Notes under the pieces: model-generated
The model's input: the letters and a program-made list of their open reading frames with translations, nothing else
What the model was told of the DNA's origin: nothing
Database searches by the model: none
Shown: piece after piece, positions 40,902 through 49,830 of the stretch
How positions within the stretch are numbered: position 1 is the stretch's first letter
How the letters are laid out: each line of letters opens with the position of its first letter
Position numbers and translations under genes: made by a program
NCBI RefSeq assembly: GCF_021390595.1
Contig: NZ_JAJEJR010000001.1
Coordinates: forward strand, 1,798,001 to 1,862,000
Direction of reading: 5' to 3'
Source: Paraburkholderia sp. HP33-1
GTDB lineage: Bacteria; Pseudomonadota; Gammaproteobacteria; Burkholderiales; Burkholderiaceae
Length of the DNA stretch: 64,000 nucleotides

Positions 40902-41789
40902 ATGGAATTTCGCCAACTTCGCTACTTCATCGCGGTCGCCGAGGAGATGAACATCACGCGGGCGGCCAATCGTCTGCACATGACGCAGCCGCCGCTGTCG
41001 CGACAGATACAGCAGATCGAGGAAAGCGTCGGCCTGCCGCTGTTCGAGCGCGGCTCGCGGCCGCTGCGGCTCACCGAAGCCGGCCGTATTTTCTACACCC
41101 AGGCGAAACGGCTGATCGACGAAGCCGAGGAGCTTGCGCCGCTCACGCGCCGGCTCGCCCAACTCGCGGAGCGCATCGTGATCGGCTTCGTGCCATCGAC
41201 GCTGTATGGTGCGCTGCCCGCGGTGATCCGTTCGTTTCGCGAGGCCGCTCCCCATATCGAGCTGTCGCTGATCGAGATGTTCACGATCGAGCAGCTGGCC
41301 GCGTTGAAGGGCGGCCGCATCGACGTCGGCTTTGGCCGGCTGCGCTTCGACGATGCACAGCTCGCGCGCGAAGTGCTGGTCGAGGAACGGATGATCGCCG
41401 CGTTGCCGCAGGACCATCCGCTTGCGCGGCAGAAGAAGCCGCTCACGCTCGCGGCGCTCGCCGAGGAAACGCTGATCGTCTATCCGAGCACGCCGCGGCC
41501 GAGCTATGCGGACCAACAGATCTCGGCGATGCACGATCAGGCGCTGGAGCCGAAGGCGATCCATGAAGTGAGGGAATTGCAGACCGCGTTGGGTCTGGTC
41601 GCCGCGCAAGTCGGCGTGTGTCTCGTGCCGGAGAGCGTCGAAGGCTTGCGCGCGCATGGCGTGGCCTACCGGCCGATTCCGTCGGCCAACGCGGCCTCGC
41701 CGATCATCATGAGCCGGCGCCTGCAGGACGAATCGCCCGCGACGACTCTGATGTGCTCGCTCGCGCGGCAGTTGTTCAGGCGGGTTTGA
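40902..41789 (+). CDS. LysR-family transcriptional regulator (CatR/BenM-like)
   Basis: A 295-aa regulator beginning MEFRQLRYFIAVAEEMNITR, with LHMTQPPLSRQIQQIEE in the recognition helix. The MEFRQLRYF opening and VGLPLFERGSRPLRLT wing are characteristic of the CatR/BenM/CbnR-type subgroup that responds to aromatic catabolites. ATG 40902 follows CAGGGG; the frame extends upstream without similarity. It is divergent from the SDR gene, which is its likely target. Confidence 0.92.
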   Translation: MEFRQLRYFIAVAEEMNITRAANRLHMTQPPLSRQIQQIEESVGLPLFERGSRPLRLTEAGRIFYTQAKRLIDEAEELAPLTRRLAQLAERIVIGFVPSTLYGALPAVIRSFREAAPHIELSLIEMFTIEQLAALKGGRIDVGFGRLRFDDAQLAREVLVEERMIAALPQDHPLARQKKPLTLAALAEETLIVYPSTPRPSYADQQISAMHDQALEPKAIHEVRELQTALGLVAAQVGVCLVPESVEGLRAHGVAYRPIPSANAASPIIMSRRLQDESPATTLMCSLARQLFRRV

Positions 41790-41822
41790 GCGGCGCCCGC
41801 GCGAGCACGGCGGCACCCCGCC

Positions 41823-42200
41823 CTACTTCACATCAAACCCGTAATCCCCGTGCGTCCGATGCCCATCCGACGCCACCGCGACCCAGTGCACGGTGTAGTG
41901 GCCGGCCGTGAGGGTCGGCAGTGGCACCGTCATCACCGCGGGCCGCTGCGCATCGACTGAGGACTTCTGCGCGCTGACCTGCTTGCCGCTCGCATCGCTG
42001 ACGGTGAGCGAGCTGAACGCCGGCTCAAGCGGCCCGTCGAAGGTCAGCTTGACCTGCGCGGGCGCGGCCACCGATGCGCCCGCGCCCGGCTCCTGCTTCT
42101 GTGGAAATACATGCGCGAACGCCGCGCTCGCGAGCGTGAGACCGGCGAAGAGTGCCGCCGCGCGCATCGCGTGATTTCTGAAGATCGTGTTCATCATCAT
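41823..42200 (-). CDS. copC: CopC-like periplasmic copper-binding protein
   Basis: A 125-aa exported protein. The signal peptide (AAALFAGLTLASAAFA) precedes the mature N-terminal HVFPQKQEPGAGASV, whose first residue, His, is the CopC-type copper ligand. The cupredoxin-like beta sandwich ends with HWVAVASDGHRTHGDYGF, supplying further His/Asp ligands. Three consecutive ATGs (42200, 42197, 42194) follow AAGGA; spacing favours the second or third. It lies five bases downstream of the outer-membrane gene, so the two form an operon. CopD is not adjacent. Confidence 0.9.
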   Translation of the reverse strand: MMMNTIFRNHAMRAAALFAGLTLASAAFAHVFPQKQEPGAGASVAAPAQVKLTFDGPLEPAFSSLTVSDASGKQVSAQKSSVDAQRPAVMTVPLPTLTAGHYTVHWVAVASDGHRTHGDYGFDVK

Positions 42201-42205
42201 GTTCC

Positions 42206-43138
42206 TTACTGGAAGAGCGGCTTGCCGAGCGTGGTAGGCGCGATATCGTCGAAGAACAGATGCACCTGCATCAGAATGCCGACATGCGAGCCGCTCGCGC
42301 GGTTGATCGGAATCTGCGCCTCGACGCCGAACTGTCCGTAGCGATTGATCCAGATGAAACCCGGATTGACCGTGCCGGTCGTCTGCCCCTGGCTGCGCGA
42401 CAGCGGAATCTCGACGAGCGGAATCAGGTTCGCGAACGGCTGCGGCAGACCCGCGTCGTGCACGTGCTGCTGCAGATACGGCAGGCTGTACTGCACGGTG
42501 AAGCCGTAGTTGAACGCGTTCGGCTGACCCGCGCCGGTGGTCAGCGCGGTGGCCGCCTCGGCTGTGATCGCGAGCGGGCGCAGATACGCGAGCGAATCGG
42601 GCAGATCGCCCATGCCCTTGCCGAGGTAGACGGTCGGCGAGATCGTCGAGAAGTTGTCGGCGATCGCGCGGCTGCCGGTACCGCCAAGCTCCGCATTGAC
42701 GCCGATCGACGTCATCAGCTCATGCGGCTCGTTCACGTACAGCAGGTACTTGAGGCCGACGCCGAAATTGTTGAAGCCGGCCGCGCGCGGGTTGTTCTGC
42801 ATCTGATAGGCGCCGTCGATCGACACCGCGAGGCGCGGCGTGATCAGCTTGTCGTACTCGAAGCTGAAGGTGTTGATGCTCTGGTCGCCGTTGTCGCCAG
42901 GCACGCGCTGATGGCCGTACTCGAAGTTGGCTTCGTCGCCGACGCCGGGGTCGTCGACCGCGAGCGTCGAGGGGAACACGCGGTCGCCCGCGATCGCGTG
43001 CGCCTGTGCGATGGACGGTGCTGCGAACAGGCCGGCCAGGCCGCACGCGGCGTAAGCGGTGTAGGCGACATAGGTGGCGGCCGCGACGAGCGGCGCCGCG
43101 CGCGGCGGACGGCCTTTGCGCGTTGAGGGTGTGTGCAT
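42206..43138 (-). CDS. Outer-membrane beta-barrel protein of the copper cluster
   Basis: A 310-aa exported protein with a long hydrophobic leader (VAAATYVAYTAYAACGLAGLFAAPSIAQA) and a barrel-type body with aromatic/Gly alternation (NFGVGLKYLLYVNEP, NAFNYGFTVQYSLPYL, PGFIWINRYGQFGVEAQIPI). It ends in an aromatic-containing strand (GKPLFQ). Together with CopC and DUF2946 it fits a copper handling or uptake set, but I know of no assigned function for this family. ATG 43138 follows AGGATG; the frame extends upstream without a signal-like sequence. Confidence 0.78.
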   Translation of the reverse strand: MHTPSTRKGRPPRAAPLVAAATYVAYTAYAACGLAGLFAAPSIAQAHAIAGDRVFPSTLAVDDPGVGDEANFEYGHQRVPGDNGDQSINTFSFEYDKLITPRLAVSIDGAYQMQNNPRAAGFNNFGVGLKYLLYVNEPHELMTSIGVNAELGGTGSRAIADNFSTISPTVYLGKGMGDLPDSLAYLRPLAITAEAATALTTGAGQPNAFNYGFTVQYSLPYLQQHVHDAGLPQPFANLIPLVEIPLSRSQGQTTGTVNPGFIWINRYGQFGVEAQIPINRASGSHVGILMQVHLFFDDIAPTTLGKPLFQ

Positions 43139-43246
43139 GAGTGCATCCTGTCTGATCGGTTGTGACATCGCCGGCGCACGCCGTCGAATGGACGCGCGCA
43201 AGCATGTGCGATACGGGTTAGCGCATCGCGTCATACGTGATTCGAA

Positions 43247-43705
43247 TCAGGAAGCGGAAGGCGGAGCGCGCGGCTGCGCAAAGGTCAGAGGTTCGACGCG
43301 GCGCACGCTATCAAAGCGCGTCGCGGCAGTATGTTGTAGCGCACGGACCGCGGCGACGAACAGCATGCCGACGCTCGGCATCACCGGCAGATGCGCGAGC
43401 AGGCTGCAATAGCCGCAGGCGTCGCTGGACATCTGCGCGTGCTTGCTAGCGGGATGGTCGGCGGCGTCGGACTCGTCGGAGGGGTTGGCGGCGGCCTGGG
43501 TGGCGTCGGGCGTGTCGTCCGGCATTTGCATGCCCGGCATCGACGCGATGTCGTCCATCGATGCCATCTGGCAATGCTCGCCCGGCAGCGCGTCGGCGTG
43601 ATAATGGGCGGCAAGCGTCTGCGAGATCGTCGGCGCGAGCGTCGTCATCAGGATCGCAAGCAATCCGAGCCAGCTGCCGACTTTCCTGTGCCAACGTTTA
43701 GACAT
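43247..43705 (-). CDS. DUF2946 family protein
   Basis: A 152-aa protein starting MSKRWHRKVGSWLGLLAIL, with a signal/anchor helix. The middle is Met/His/Asp-rich (HYHADALPGEHCQMASMDD, MPGMQMPDD) and a CGYCSLLAHLP motif near the C-terminus is typical of DUF2946. The Met/His-rich stretches are suited to copper binding. It is the first gene of the leftward group DUF2946, barrel, CopC, with 108 bp before the barrel gene. The Shine-Dalgarno is weak (CAGGGC). Confidence 0.85.
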   Translation of the reverse strand: MSKRWHRKVGSWLGLLAILMTTLAPTISQTLAAHYHADALPGEHCQMASMDDIASMPGMQMPDDTPDATQAAANPSDESDAADHPASKHAQMSSDACGYCSLLAHLPVMPSVGMLFVAAVRALQHTAATRFDSVRRVEPLTFAQPRAPPSAS

Positions 43706-43864
43706 GCGCCCTGCGCCACGCCGCGAGTTTTTTAGTCCGCTACTGGCAGACTGGGATTTGCGGCAAATTATGCCACTCGCGTCATTTTTCCGGTAAACCG
43801 CCAACGGCAAAACCGCCCCGCGCAGGCGACAATGCGTGATCCCGGCTTATGGCACGGAGACTTC

Positions 43865-45214
43865 ATGAAAGCGCAGCGTCCGCATCCTCCGCACTTTCCT
43901 GGCGAACCTACGCGCGCCGAATGGCGCGACCATCTGCTGCCCTACTTCATCACGGCGCTGCTGATCGCGTTCGCGGTCGTGCTGATCGTCTGGATCGCCA
44001 ATCCGGCGCCGCCGCACACGATCACGATCAGCGCCGGCCCACGCGACAGCTCGTTCATCGTCACCGCGAATCAGTACCGCAAGATCCTCGCGCGCAACGG
44101 CATCCGCCTGAACGTGCTCGAATCCGATGGCTCGGTGCAGAACCTGCAGCGGCTACTGGACCCGAAGCAGCACGTCGATATCGCGCTCGTGCAAGGCGGG
44201 GCGGCCGAAGGGATCGACACCTCGTCGCTGGTGTCGCTTGGCAGCGTGTTCTATGTGCCGATCGTCGTGTTCTATCGCGGCTCGGGACTCACGGAACTCG
44301 GCCAGCTCGAAGGCAAGCGCGTCGCGATCGGCCGCGAAGGCAGCGGCACGCGACTGCTCGCGCTGCAACTGCTTGCGGCGAACGGCATCGAGCCTGGTGG
44401 CAATACGACGCTGGTGCCGAGCGACGGCCTGCAAGCCGCCACGCAACTGGTCGCTGGCGAAGTTGACGTGGCGTTCCTGAGCGGCGACTCGGCGACGCGT
44501 GGCCTGATGCTACGGCTCCTGCGCGTTCCCGGCATTTCGGTGATGAATTTCGACGAAGCGAGCGCCTATACGCGCGACTTTCCGTTTCTCGACCAGATCG
44601 ACCTGCCGCCTGGTGTACTCGATCTGAAGCGGCGCGTTCCGCGCGAGACCGTGCATCTGATCAGCCCGACGGTGGAGCTCGTCGCGCGCAGCACGCTGCA
44701 TCCCGCCATTTCGGATCTATTGATCGAGGCGGCACAGGAAGTGCACGGTACCGCGGGACTGTTGCAGCACGCTGGGCAGTTCCCGAACCCGGCCGCCCAC
44801 GAGTACCCGATCAGCGAGGACGCACAGCGCTATTACCGGACCGGCAAAGGCTTTCTATATCGGGCGTTGCCGTTCTGGCTCGCGAGCATCGGCGATCGCA
44901 CGCTCGTCTTGCTGTTGCCGATCGCCGTGCTGCTGGTGCCCGCGATGCGGATCATTCCGGCGCTATACCAATGGCGGGCGCGCTCGCGTATCTATCGCTA
45001 CTACGGTTCGCTGATTGCGATCGAGCGGCACGCGCTCGCCGGCGCAACCGACGAAGAGCGCACGCAGCTGCTAGGTCAACTCGACGAGATCGAGACACAG
45101 CTGAACCACCTGCGCATGCCACTCGCGTATGCGGATGCGTTTTATGTGCTGCGTGAGCATGTGGGGTTCGTGCGCAGCCGTCTGACGGCTGCGCGGCCCG
45201 TCATGGCCTCATGA
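43865..45214 (+). CDS. TAXI-type TRAP solute-binding protein, membrane anchored
   Basis: A 449-aa protein. One N-terminal helix (LLPYFITALLIAFAVVLIVW) is followed by a periplasmic TAXI solute-binding domain (ITISAGPRDSSFIVTANQYR, DIALVQGGAAEGIDTSS, VAIGREGSGTRLLALQLL, EVDVAFLSGD). A second helix (TLVLLLPIAVLLVPAMRII) and a cytoplasmic coiled tail (ERTQLLGQLDEIETQLNHL) complete it. The second membrane helix and tail are unlike a free binding protein, and no TRAP permease genes are nearby, so a sensing or partner role is possible. ATG 43865 has GGAG five bases upstream. Confidence 0.87.
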   Translation: MKAQRPHPPHFPGEPTRAEWRDHLLPYFITALLIAFAVVLIVWIANPAPPHTITISAGPRDSSFIVTANQYRKILARNGIRLNVLESDGSVQNLQRLLDPKQHVDIALVQGGAAEGIDTSSLVSLGSVFYVPIVVFYRGSGLTELGQLEGKRVAIGREGSGTRLLALQLLAANGIEPGGNTTLVPSDGLQAATQLVAGEVDVAFLSGDSATRGLMLRLLRVPGISVMNFDEASAYTRDFPFLDQIDLPPGVLDLKRRVPRETVHLISPTVELVARSTLHPAISDLLIEAAQEVHGTAGLLQHAGQFPNPAAHEYPISEDAQRYYRTGKGFLYRALPFWLASIGDRTLVLLLPIAVLLVPAMRIIPALYQWRARSRIYRYYGSLIAIERHALAGATDEERTQLLGQLDEIETQLNHLRMPLAYADAFYVLREHVGFVRSRLTAARPVMAS

Positions 45215-45241
45215 CCGAGGCCGTGACGGGTTAGGCCGAGG

Positions 45242-46081
45242 TTAAGCCTGGGAGGGGGTGGAGGCGGGAGCGGTGCTTTCAGCGGCATCCGCTTGCGGAA
45301 TCGCCGGTTCCGCGACCGCCGATGCCGCGGCTTCGGCCTGCGGCTTGCCAGCCGCCGCATCATCACCTGCCGCGCCTGCAGCGGCCGGCGCATTCGCGTT
45401 TGCCGGAGTTTCGGCGGCCTTCTGCGCGCCCTTCGCCGCGCGATGCGCGAGCAGGCGCTGCGCGCCCGCGGCTTCCTGCGCGGTGACCTTGCCGGCTTCG
45501 ACACCCGCCAGATCGACGCGCGCCGCGCCTTCGACGAGGCTCTTCCAGTAGCGGCCGCCGCGGCACCACGTCTTGATCGCGTCGCGCAGCTCGGCTTCGG
45601 TGAGCGACAGCTCCTTCGCATGCACGACGAGGTCTTCAAAAATGCCGATCTTGAGCGGCAGTTTCGGTGCAGGATTCTTCGGGAAAGCGACCGGGAAACG
45701 CTTTTGCAGACGACCGATCGAGCGCACCACCGGGTCCACCGGCTTCGCGTCCACCGGCGGCTTCGCGGGCGCAGGGCTTCCGGGCGCCGCGCCTGCGGAT
45801 GCAGCGTGGCGCGCCGGATGCGGGCGGCGAGGCCCCGTGCCCGGCTTGCCGTCCGGGCGACCTCCGGCCTGCGCCGCCGGCTTCGCGGCGGGCCGGCCAC
45901 CAGGCTTCGTGCCGGGATTGGCGCCACGCTCGGGATGTGAGCCAGGATGTGAAGCGGGCTTGCCAGCGGACTTCGAAGCGGGCCGCGCGCCCGATTTGCG
46001 ATCGGGCTTGCCGGCGGACTCGGCGGCGGCGCGCGCCGCGGCCAGTTGCTTCTTCAGTTCAGCGAGTTGTTCGAAACCCAT
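45242..46081 (-). CDS. proQ: ProQ/FinO-domain RNA-binding protein
   Basis: A 279-aa predicted RNA chaperone. The FinO domain spans ~residues 117-215 (VVRSIGRLQKRFPVAFPKNP, LKIGIFEDLVVHAKELSLTE, LRDAIKTWCRGGRYWKSLVE). It is flanked by a Lys/Pro/Gly/Ala-rich basic N-terminal tail (~20-115, repeated GKP/ARP units) and an Ala-rich acidic C-terminal tail. The architecture is longer than E. coli ProQ, but such tails are usual in beta-proteobacteria. ATG 46081 begins MGFEQLAELKKQL. It probably binds sRNAs and mRNA 3' ends. Confidence 0.9.
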   Translation of the reverse strand: MGFEQLAELKKQLAAARAAAESAGKPDRKSGARPASKSAGKPASHPGSHPERGANPGTKPGGRPAAKPAAQAGGRPDGKPGTGPRRPHPARHAASAGAAPGSPAPAKPPVDAKPVDPVVRSIGRLQKRFPVAFPKNPAPKLPLKIGIFEDLVVHAKELSLTEAELRDAIKTWCRGGRYWKSLVEGAARVDLAGVEAGKVTAQEAAGAQRLLAHRAAKGAQKAAETPANANAPAAAGAAGDDAAAGKPQAEAAASAVAEPAIPQADAAESTAPASTPSQA

Positions 46082-46172
46082 AGTGCACAACCAATCTGTC
46101 GATTCGTAAAGTTGGAATTGTATCAGCGTGCGCCCTCACGCTCCCGCCAACCCCAAGCCCGGGCGACGATCG

Positions 46173-47537
46173 TCAATTCGCGGCCGCGACGGACGCCTCG
46201 GCATCGTGCGCGCGCAGCCCCGTGACCGACACCCGCAATCCCGGCGCGCCAACATTATTGCGCAACGACAGCCCGAGCTGATGCCGCTCGGCGATCCGCG
46301 CGACGATCGCGAGGCCGAGCCCGCTGCCCTCGCCCTTCGACTCCTCGCCGCGATAGAAACGGTCGAACACGCGTTCGAGTTCCGCCTCTGGAATTCCCGA
46401 GCCGCTATCGACGACATCAAAGCCGACCCGCTCGCCCTCGCGCCGCAGCACGACATCGACGCGACCGCCCGGCGGCGTATGACGGATTGCGTTATTGATC
46501 AGGTTTCCTAATAGCACGCTGATGCTGTGCGGCTCGGCGAGCACCGTATAGGCGTCGTTCGGTGTGCGCGCGTGTTCGCATTCGAGGCCGAGATCGATCT
46601 CGCGCAGCTCCGCGAGCACGGAACAATCGCTGACCGCCTGCTCGCCGATGCGGCGCAGGCTGACCGGCACCGTCGACGTAACCGGCTGCGCGTCTTCGCG
46701 CGCGAGCGTCAGCAGTTGTTGCACGAGGTGGATGATCCGGTTCACGCGCTGCTCGACGCGCTCGAGCGTCTGCCCCTCGCCCTTTAGCGAGCCATCACGC
46801 GACGCCGACTGCAGTTGCAGCTTCAGCGCCGCGAGCGGCGAACGCAATTCGTGCGCGGCATCGGCAATAAACGTGCGCTGCGCCTGCGACGCGGTATGCA
46901 GCCGTTGCAGCAGATCGTTCAGCGCTTCGACGAGCGGCCGGATTTCGACCGGCACGGTGCCGTCGAGCTGCAGCGGTTCGAGCGAATCGATCGAACGCGT
47001 CGCGAGCGCGCGCGACAACCCGCCGATCGGCGCGAGCCCGCGCGCGACCACCAGCAGCACGAGCGCCATCGTCACCGCCAGCAGCACGCCGAGCGGCCAC
47101 AGCGTGTGCAGCGCAAGGTTCAACGCGAGGTCCTCGCGCACCGAGACCGGCTGCGCGACCTGCACGAAGCGGTCTTTCTGCTCGACGCCGAAGGTGCGCC
47201 AGTGATAGTCGCCGCGCGGTACCGTGTTGAAGCCCGGCGGCAGACGCTCGAACACCGGCGCCTGCGCGGAGTGATAAACGAGTGCGCCGCTGCTGTTCCA
47301 GATCTCGATCACGATGCGGTCGTCGGCGAGATCGCCGAGGTCGGGGCCTCGCCGCTCGCCGGTGCCAGCGCCGCTCAGCGTCGCCGGCAACGACAGCGCG
47401 ACGGTGCGCAACTCGTAGTCGAACAGCTCGCTTGCCTCGCGCCGCGCGGTGTTAAAGATCGCATAGGCCGCGACCACCGAGGTCGCCGCCATGCCGAAAA
47501 TCAGCCAGCCGAGCAGCCAGCGGCGAATCGACCTCAT
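46173..47537 (-). CDS. Sensor histidine kinase (HAMP-HisKA-HATPase)
   Basis: A 454-aa inner-membrane kinase. TM1 (WLIFGMAATSVVAAYAIF) and TM2 (~148-166, GVLLAVTMALVLLVVA) enclose a ~115-residue periplasmic sensor. HAMP follows, then HisKA with phosphoacceptor His229 in FIADAAHELRSPLAALK, and HATPase_c with NLINNAIRH, VVDSGSGIP and GSGLGLAIVARIA. It is the QseC/TctE-type. Its ATG overlaps the response-regulator stop by four bases. The pair is divergent from an RND efflux operon, its probable target. Confidence 0.93.
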   Translation of the reverse strand: MRSIRRWLLGWLIFGMAATSVVAAYAIFNTARREASELFDYELRTVALSLPATLSGAGTGERRGPDLGDLADDRIVIEIWNSSGALVYHSAQAPVFERLPPGFNTVPRGDYHWRTFGVEQKDRFVQVAQPVSVREDLALNLALHTLWPLGVLLAVTMALVLLVVARGLAPIGGLSRALATRSIDSLEPLQLDGTVPVEIRPLVEALNDLLQRLHTASQAQRTFIADAAHELRSPLAALKLQLQSASRDGSLKGEGQTLERVEQRVNRIIHLVQQLLTLAREDAQPVTSTVPVSLRRIGEQAVSDCSVLAELREIDLGLECEHARTPNDAYTVLAEPHSISVLLGNLINNAIRHTPPGGRVDVVLRREGERVGFDVVDSGSGIPEAELERVFDRFYRGEESKGEGSGLGLAIVARIAERHQLGLSLRNNVGAPGLRVSVTGLRAHDAEASVAAAN

Positions 47538-48196
47538 CCGTACCTCTTCAGGCGGTAGCCAACGCCGCGCACGGTCACGATCTGGTCCGCGCCGATCTTG
47601 CGCCGCAAACTGTGCACATGCACTTCGATCGTGTTGCTGCCGACTTCCTCGCCCCAGCCGTACAGCTTCTCTTCGAGCTCGGCTTTCGTGAACACGCGTG
47701 TCGGCTCCTCGATCAGTGCCTGCAGCAGCGCGAATTCGCGCGGCACGAGCGGCAGCGGCACGCCGTCCTTGGTGACTTCGTGAGCGGCGGGGTCGAGCGT
47801 CAGTTCGCCGTGGCTGTAGATCGGCTGCTTCTGGCCGGTGCGCCGGCGCAGCAGCGCGCGGATGCGAGCGGCCAGCTCGTCGAGGTCGAACGGCTTGACC
47901 AGGTAGTCGTCGGCACCGGCGTCGAGACCGCGGATGCGTTCGTCGACCGCGTCGCGCGCGGTCAGGATGATGACCGGTGCCGCGCCGCCGTTGCGGCGAT
48001 ACGCGTTCAGCACATCGATGCCGTCTTTTTTCGGCAGACCGAGGTCGAGCAGCACGAGGTCGTACACGCCGTTATCGAGCGACAGTTCCGCCGCGCGGCC
48101 GTCCTCGGCCCAGTCGATCGCATAGCCGGCGCGGCGCATCGCGCCCAGCACCGATTCCGCGATCATGTCGTCGTCTTCGACCAGTAGCAGCCGCAT
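47534..48196 (-). CDS. OmpR-family response regulator
   Basis: A 220-aa regulator. The receiver domain has phospho-acceptor Asp51 (LVLLDLGLPKKDG) and acidic pocket EDDD at 7-10. The winged-helix DNA-binding domain spans ~125-220 (LPLVPREFALLQALIE, SNTIEVHVHSLRRKIG). It is first in a two-gene operon with the histidine kinase. It is divergent from the outer-membrane factor / adaptor / RND genes; the 221-bp spacer contains tandem CTTA-type half-sites. Confidence 0.94.
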   Translation of the reverse strand: MRLLLVEDDDMIAESVLGAMRRAGYAIDWAEDGRAAELSLDNGVYDLVLLDLGLPKKDGIDVLNAYRRNGGAAPVIILTARDAVDERIRGLDAGADDYLVKPFDLDELAARIRALLRRRTGQKQPIYSHGELTLDPAAHEVTKDGVPLPLVPREFALLQALIEEPTRVFTKAELEEKLYGWGEEVGSNTIEVHVHSLRRKIGADQIVTVRGVGYRLKRYG

Positions 48197-48249
48197 GGCC
48201 TCTCCCCTCCTTCGTGCGATTCTGGCCGCCGCATTATCGGTTGCGGCAG

Positions 48250-48333
48250 CTTAAAGATTCCTTACGGGCCGCCGAGCGCGCCTCGATTTCGCGCTGCTCG
48301 CGGCCCGCGATTCGGCGTTAAGCCTGTCTTAAG
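48250..48333. promoter_or_regulatory. Candidate response-regulator boxes between TCS and RND operon
   Basis: Two tandem half-site pairs lie in the 221-bp divergent region: CTTAAA-N5-CTTACG at 48250-48266, nearer the regulator gene, and GTTAAG-N5-CTTAAG at 48317-48333, nearer the efflux genes. An 11-bp period of CTTAA-like half-sites is typical of PmrA/QseB/CzcR-type OmpR regulators. Binding by the adjacent regulator is an inference. Confidence 0.5.
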
Positions 48334-48417
48334 CACCCGCTTCGCAAAATCGGCTCCCGTTGCGAGGCCTCGTTCGCGAGTCGCCCGTCCCTTCATACGA
48401 ATCGCAGGAGCCGGATT

Positions 48418-49830
48418 TTGCCTGTTTTCCATGCCGTTGCCGCGCTGCGCCGGCGCGCGCTCATGCCGTTGTGCGCGCTGCTGGTGAGCGGCTGTGCGAC
48501 GTATCACCGCGAACCGCTCGCGCCGCAGGACACCTCGACGTCCGCGCGTTCGCTCGAACGCATCCGCATCGATCCCGCGAGCATGCCGCTGCCCGAGCTG
48601 GCCGCGCATCGTTTCGATCCCACCGATGGGCTCGACATCGATGAAGTCGCGATGCTCGCGGTGGCCAACAACCCCGACCTCAAGCTCGCCCGCGACGATC
48701 TCGGCATTGCCCGCGCGCAGGCTTATTCGGCGGGTCTGCTGCCCGATCCGCAACTGAGCGTATCGAGCGACTATCCGGGCGCGACCGGCACCACGCGCGC
48801 GTTCAATTATGGCCTCAGCATCGACGTGATGGCGATCGTGCTGCGCAGCGCGAACAAACAGTCCGCCGACGCGACGGTCGCGAAGACCGATCTCGGCCTG
48901 CTGTGGCAGGAATGGCAGATCGTCGCGCAAGCGCGGCAAATGTTCGTGAAGACCTGCTTCCAGCAGCGCACGCTGCCGCTGTTGCAACAGCAACGCGACC
49001 TCGCGCGCACGCGTTACGAGCGCATGGCCGCGGCGCGCGCTGACGGCAACCTGACCGACGATACGCTCGCGGCCGCCCTCCTCGCCTATAGCGACGCCCG
49101 CAAGCAATACGCCGACGCCGAACGCGCGGCCGCGCAAACGCATCACGATCTGAATGCGTTGCTGGGCCTGGCGCCGGACGTGCAATTGCAATTGCAAGCA
49201 GACAGCGACACTGACGTCGCGCCGCTCTCCGACACCACGCTCGACGCGGCCCTCGCCGAGCTCGCCCGCCGCCGCCCCGACCTGATCGCGCTGCAGGCCG
49301 GCTACGAAGCGCAGGAGCAGAAATACCGCGCGGCGATTCTGAGCCAGTTCCCCAGTCTGTCGGTCGGTTTCGTGCGTGCGCGCGACACGTCGAACATCTA
49401 CACGAGCGGCTTTCAGATCAACCTGAGCCTGCCGATCTTCAACCGCAACCAGGGCAACGTCGCGATCGAAAAAGCGACCCGCCAGCGCCTGCGCGACGAG
49501 TACCAGACCCGCCTGAACGAGGCGTACGCGGACGTCGCTCGCCTGCGCGAGGACAGCGCGATTCTCACGCGCCAATTGCAGCAGACCGAAGCCGCGCTGC
49601 CGGAGGTCGAGCGAGCCGCGCGTGAAGCCGCGGCGGCTTACGCGGAACACAACCTCGTGCTCGGCGCCTACACCGACGCGCAAAGCGCCGCGCTCACCAA
49701 ACGCATCGACGTCGCGACCCTGCGAGAAACGCTCGCCGAACAACGCGTCGGCTTGCAGGCCCTGCTCGGCAGCGCGATTCCCGACGCCTTTCTACCCGAC
49801 CAGACTTTCATCGACACTCATGCGAAATAG
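48418..49830 (+). CDS. Outer-membrane efflux lipoprotein (TolC/OprM-like)
   Basis: A 470-aa outer-membrane factor. A short leader with a lipobox (LVSGC, Cys26) is followed by two repeated outer-membrane efflux domains rich in long heptad helices (LLQQQRDLARTRYERMAAAR, RQLQQTEAALPEVERAAREA). I chose the TTG at 48418 because AGGAG lies eight bases upstream and it gives a complete lipoprotein signal; the first in-frame ATG (48463) would cut the signal peptide. It forms the outer channel of the tripartite pump and overlaps the adaptor gene by 11 bp. Confidence 0.9.
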   Translation: MPVFHAVAALRRRALMPLCALLVSGCATYHREPLAPQDTSTSARSLERIRIDPASMPLPELAAHRFDPTDGLDIDEVAMLAVANNPDLKLARDDLGIARAQAYSAGLLPDPQLSVSSDYPGATGTTRAFNYGLSIDVMAIVLRSANKQSADATVAKTDLGLLWQEWQIVAQARQMFVKTCFQQRTLPLLQQQRDLARTRYERMAAARADGNLTDDTLAAALLAYSDARKQYADAERAAAQTHHDLNALLGLAPDVQLQLQADSDTDVAPLSDTTLDAALAELARRRPDLIALQAGYEAQEQKYRAAILSQFPSLSVGFVRARDTSNIYTSGFQINLSLPIFNRNQGNVAIEKATRQRLRDEYQTRLNEAYADVARLREDSAILTRQLQQTEAALPEVERAAREAAAAYAEHNLVLGAYTDAQSAALTKRIDVATLRETLAEQRVGLQALLGSAIPDAFLPDQTFIDTHAK

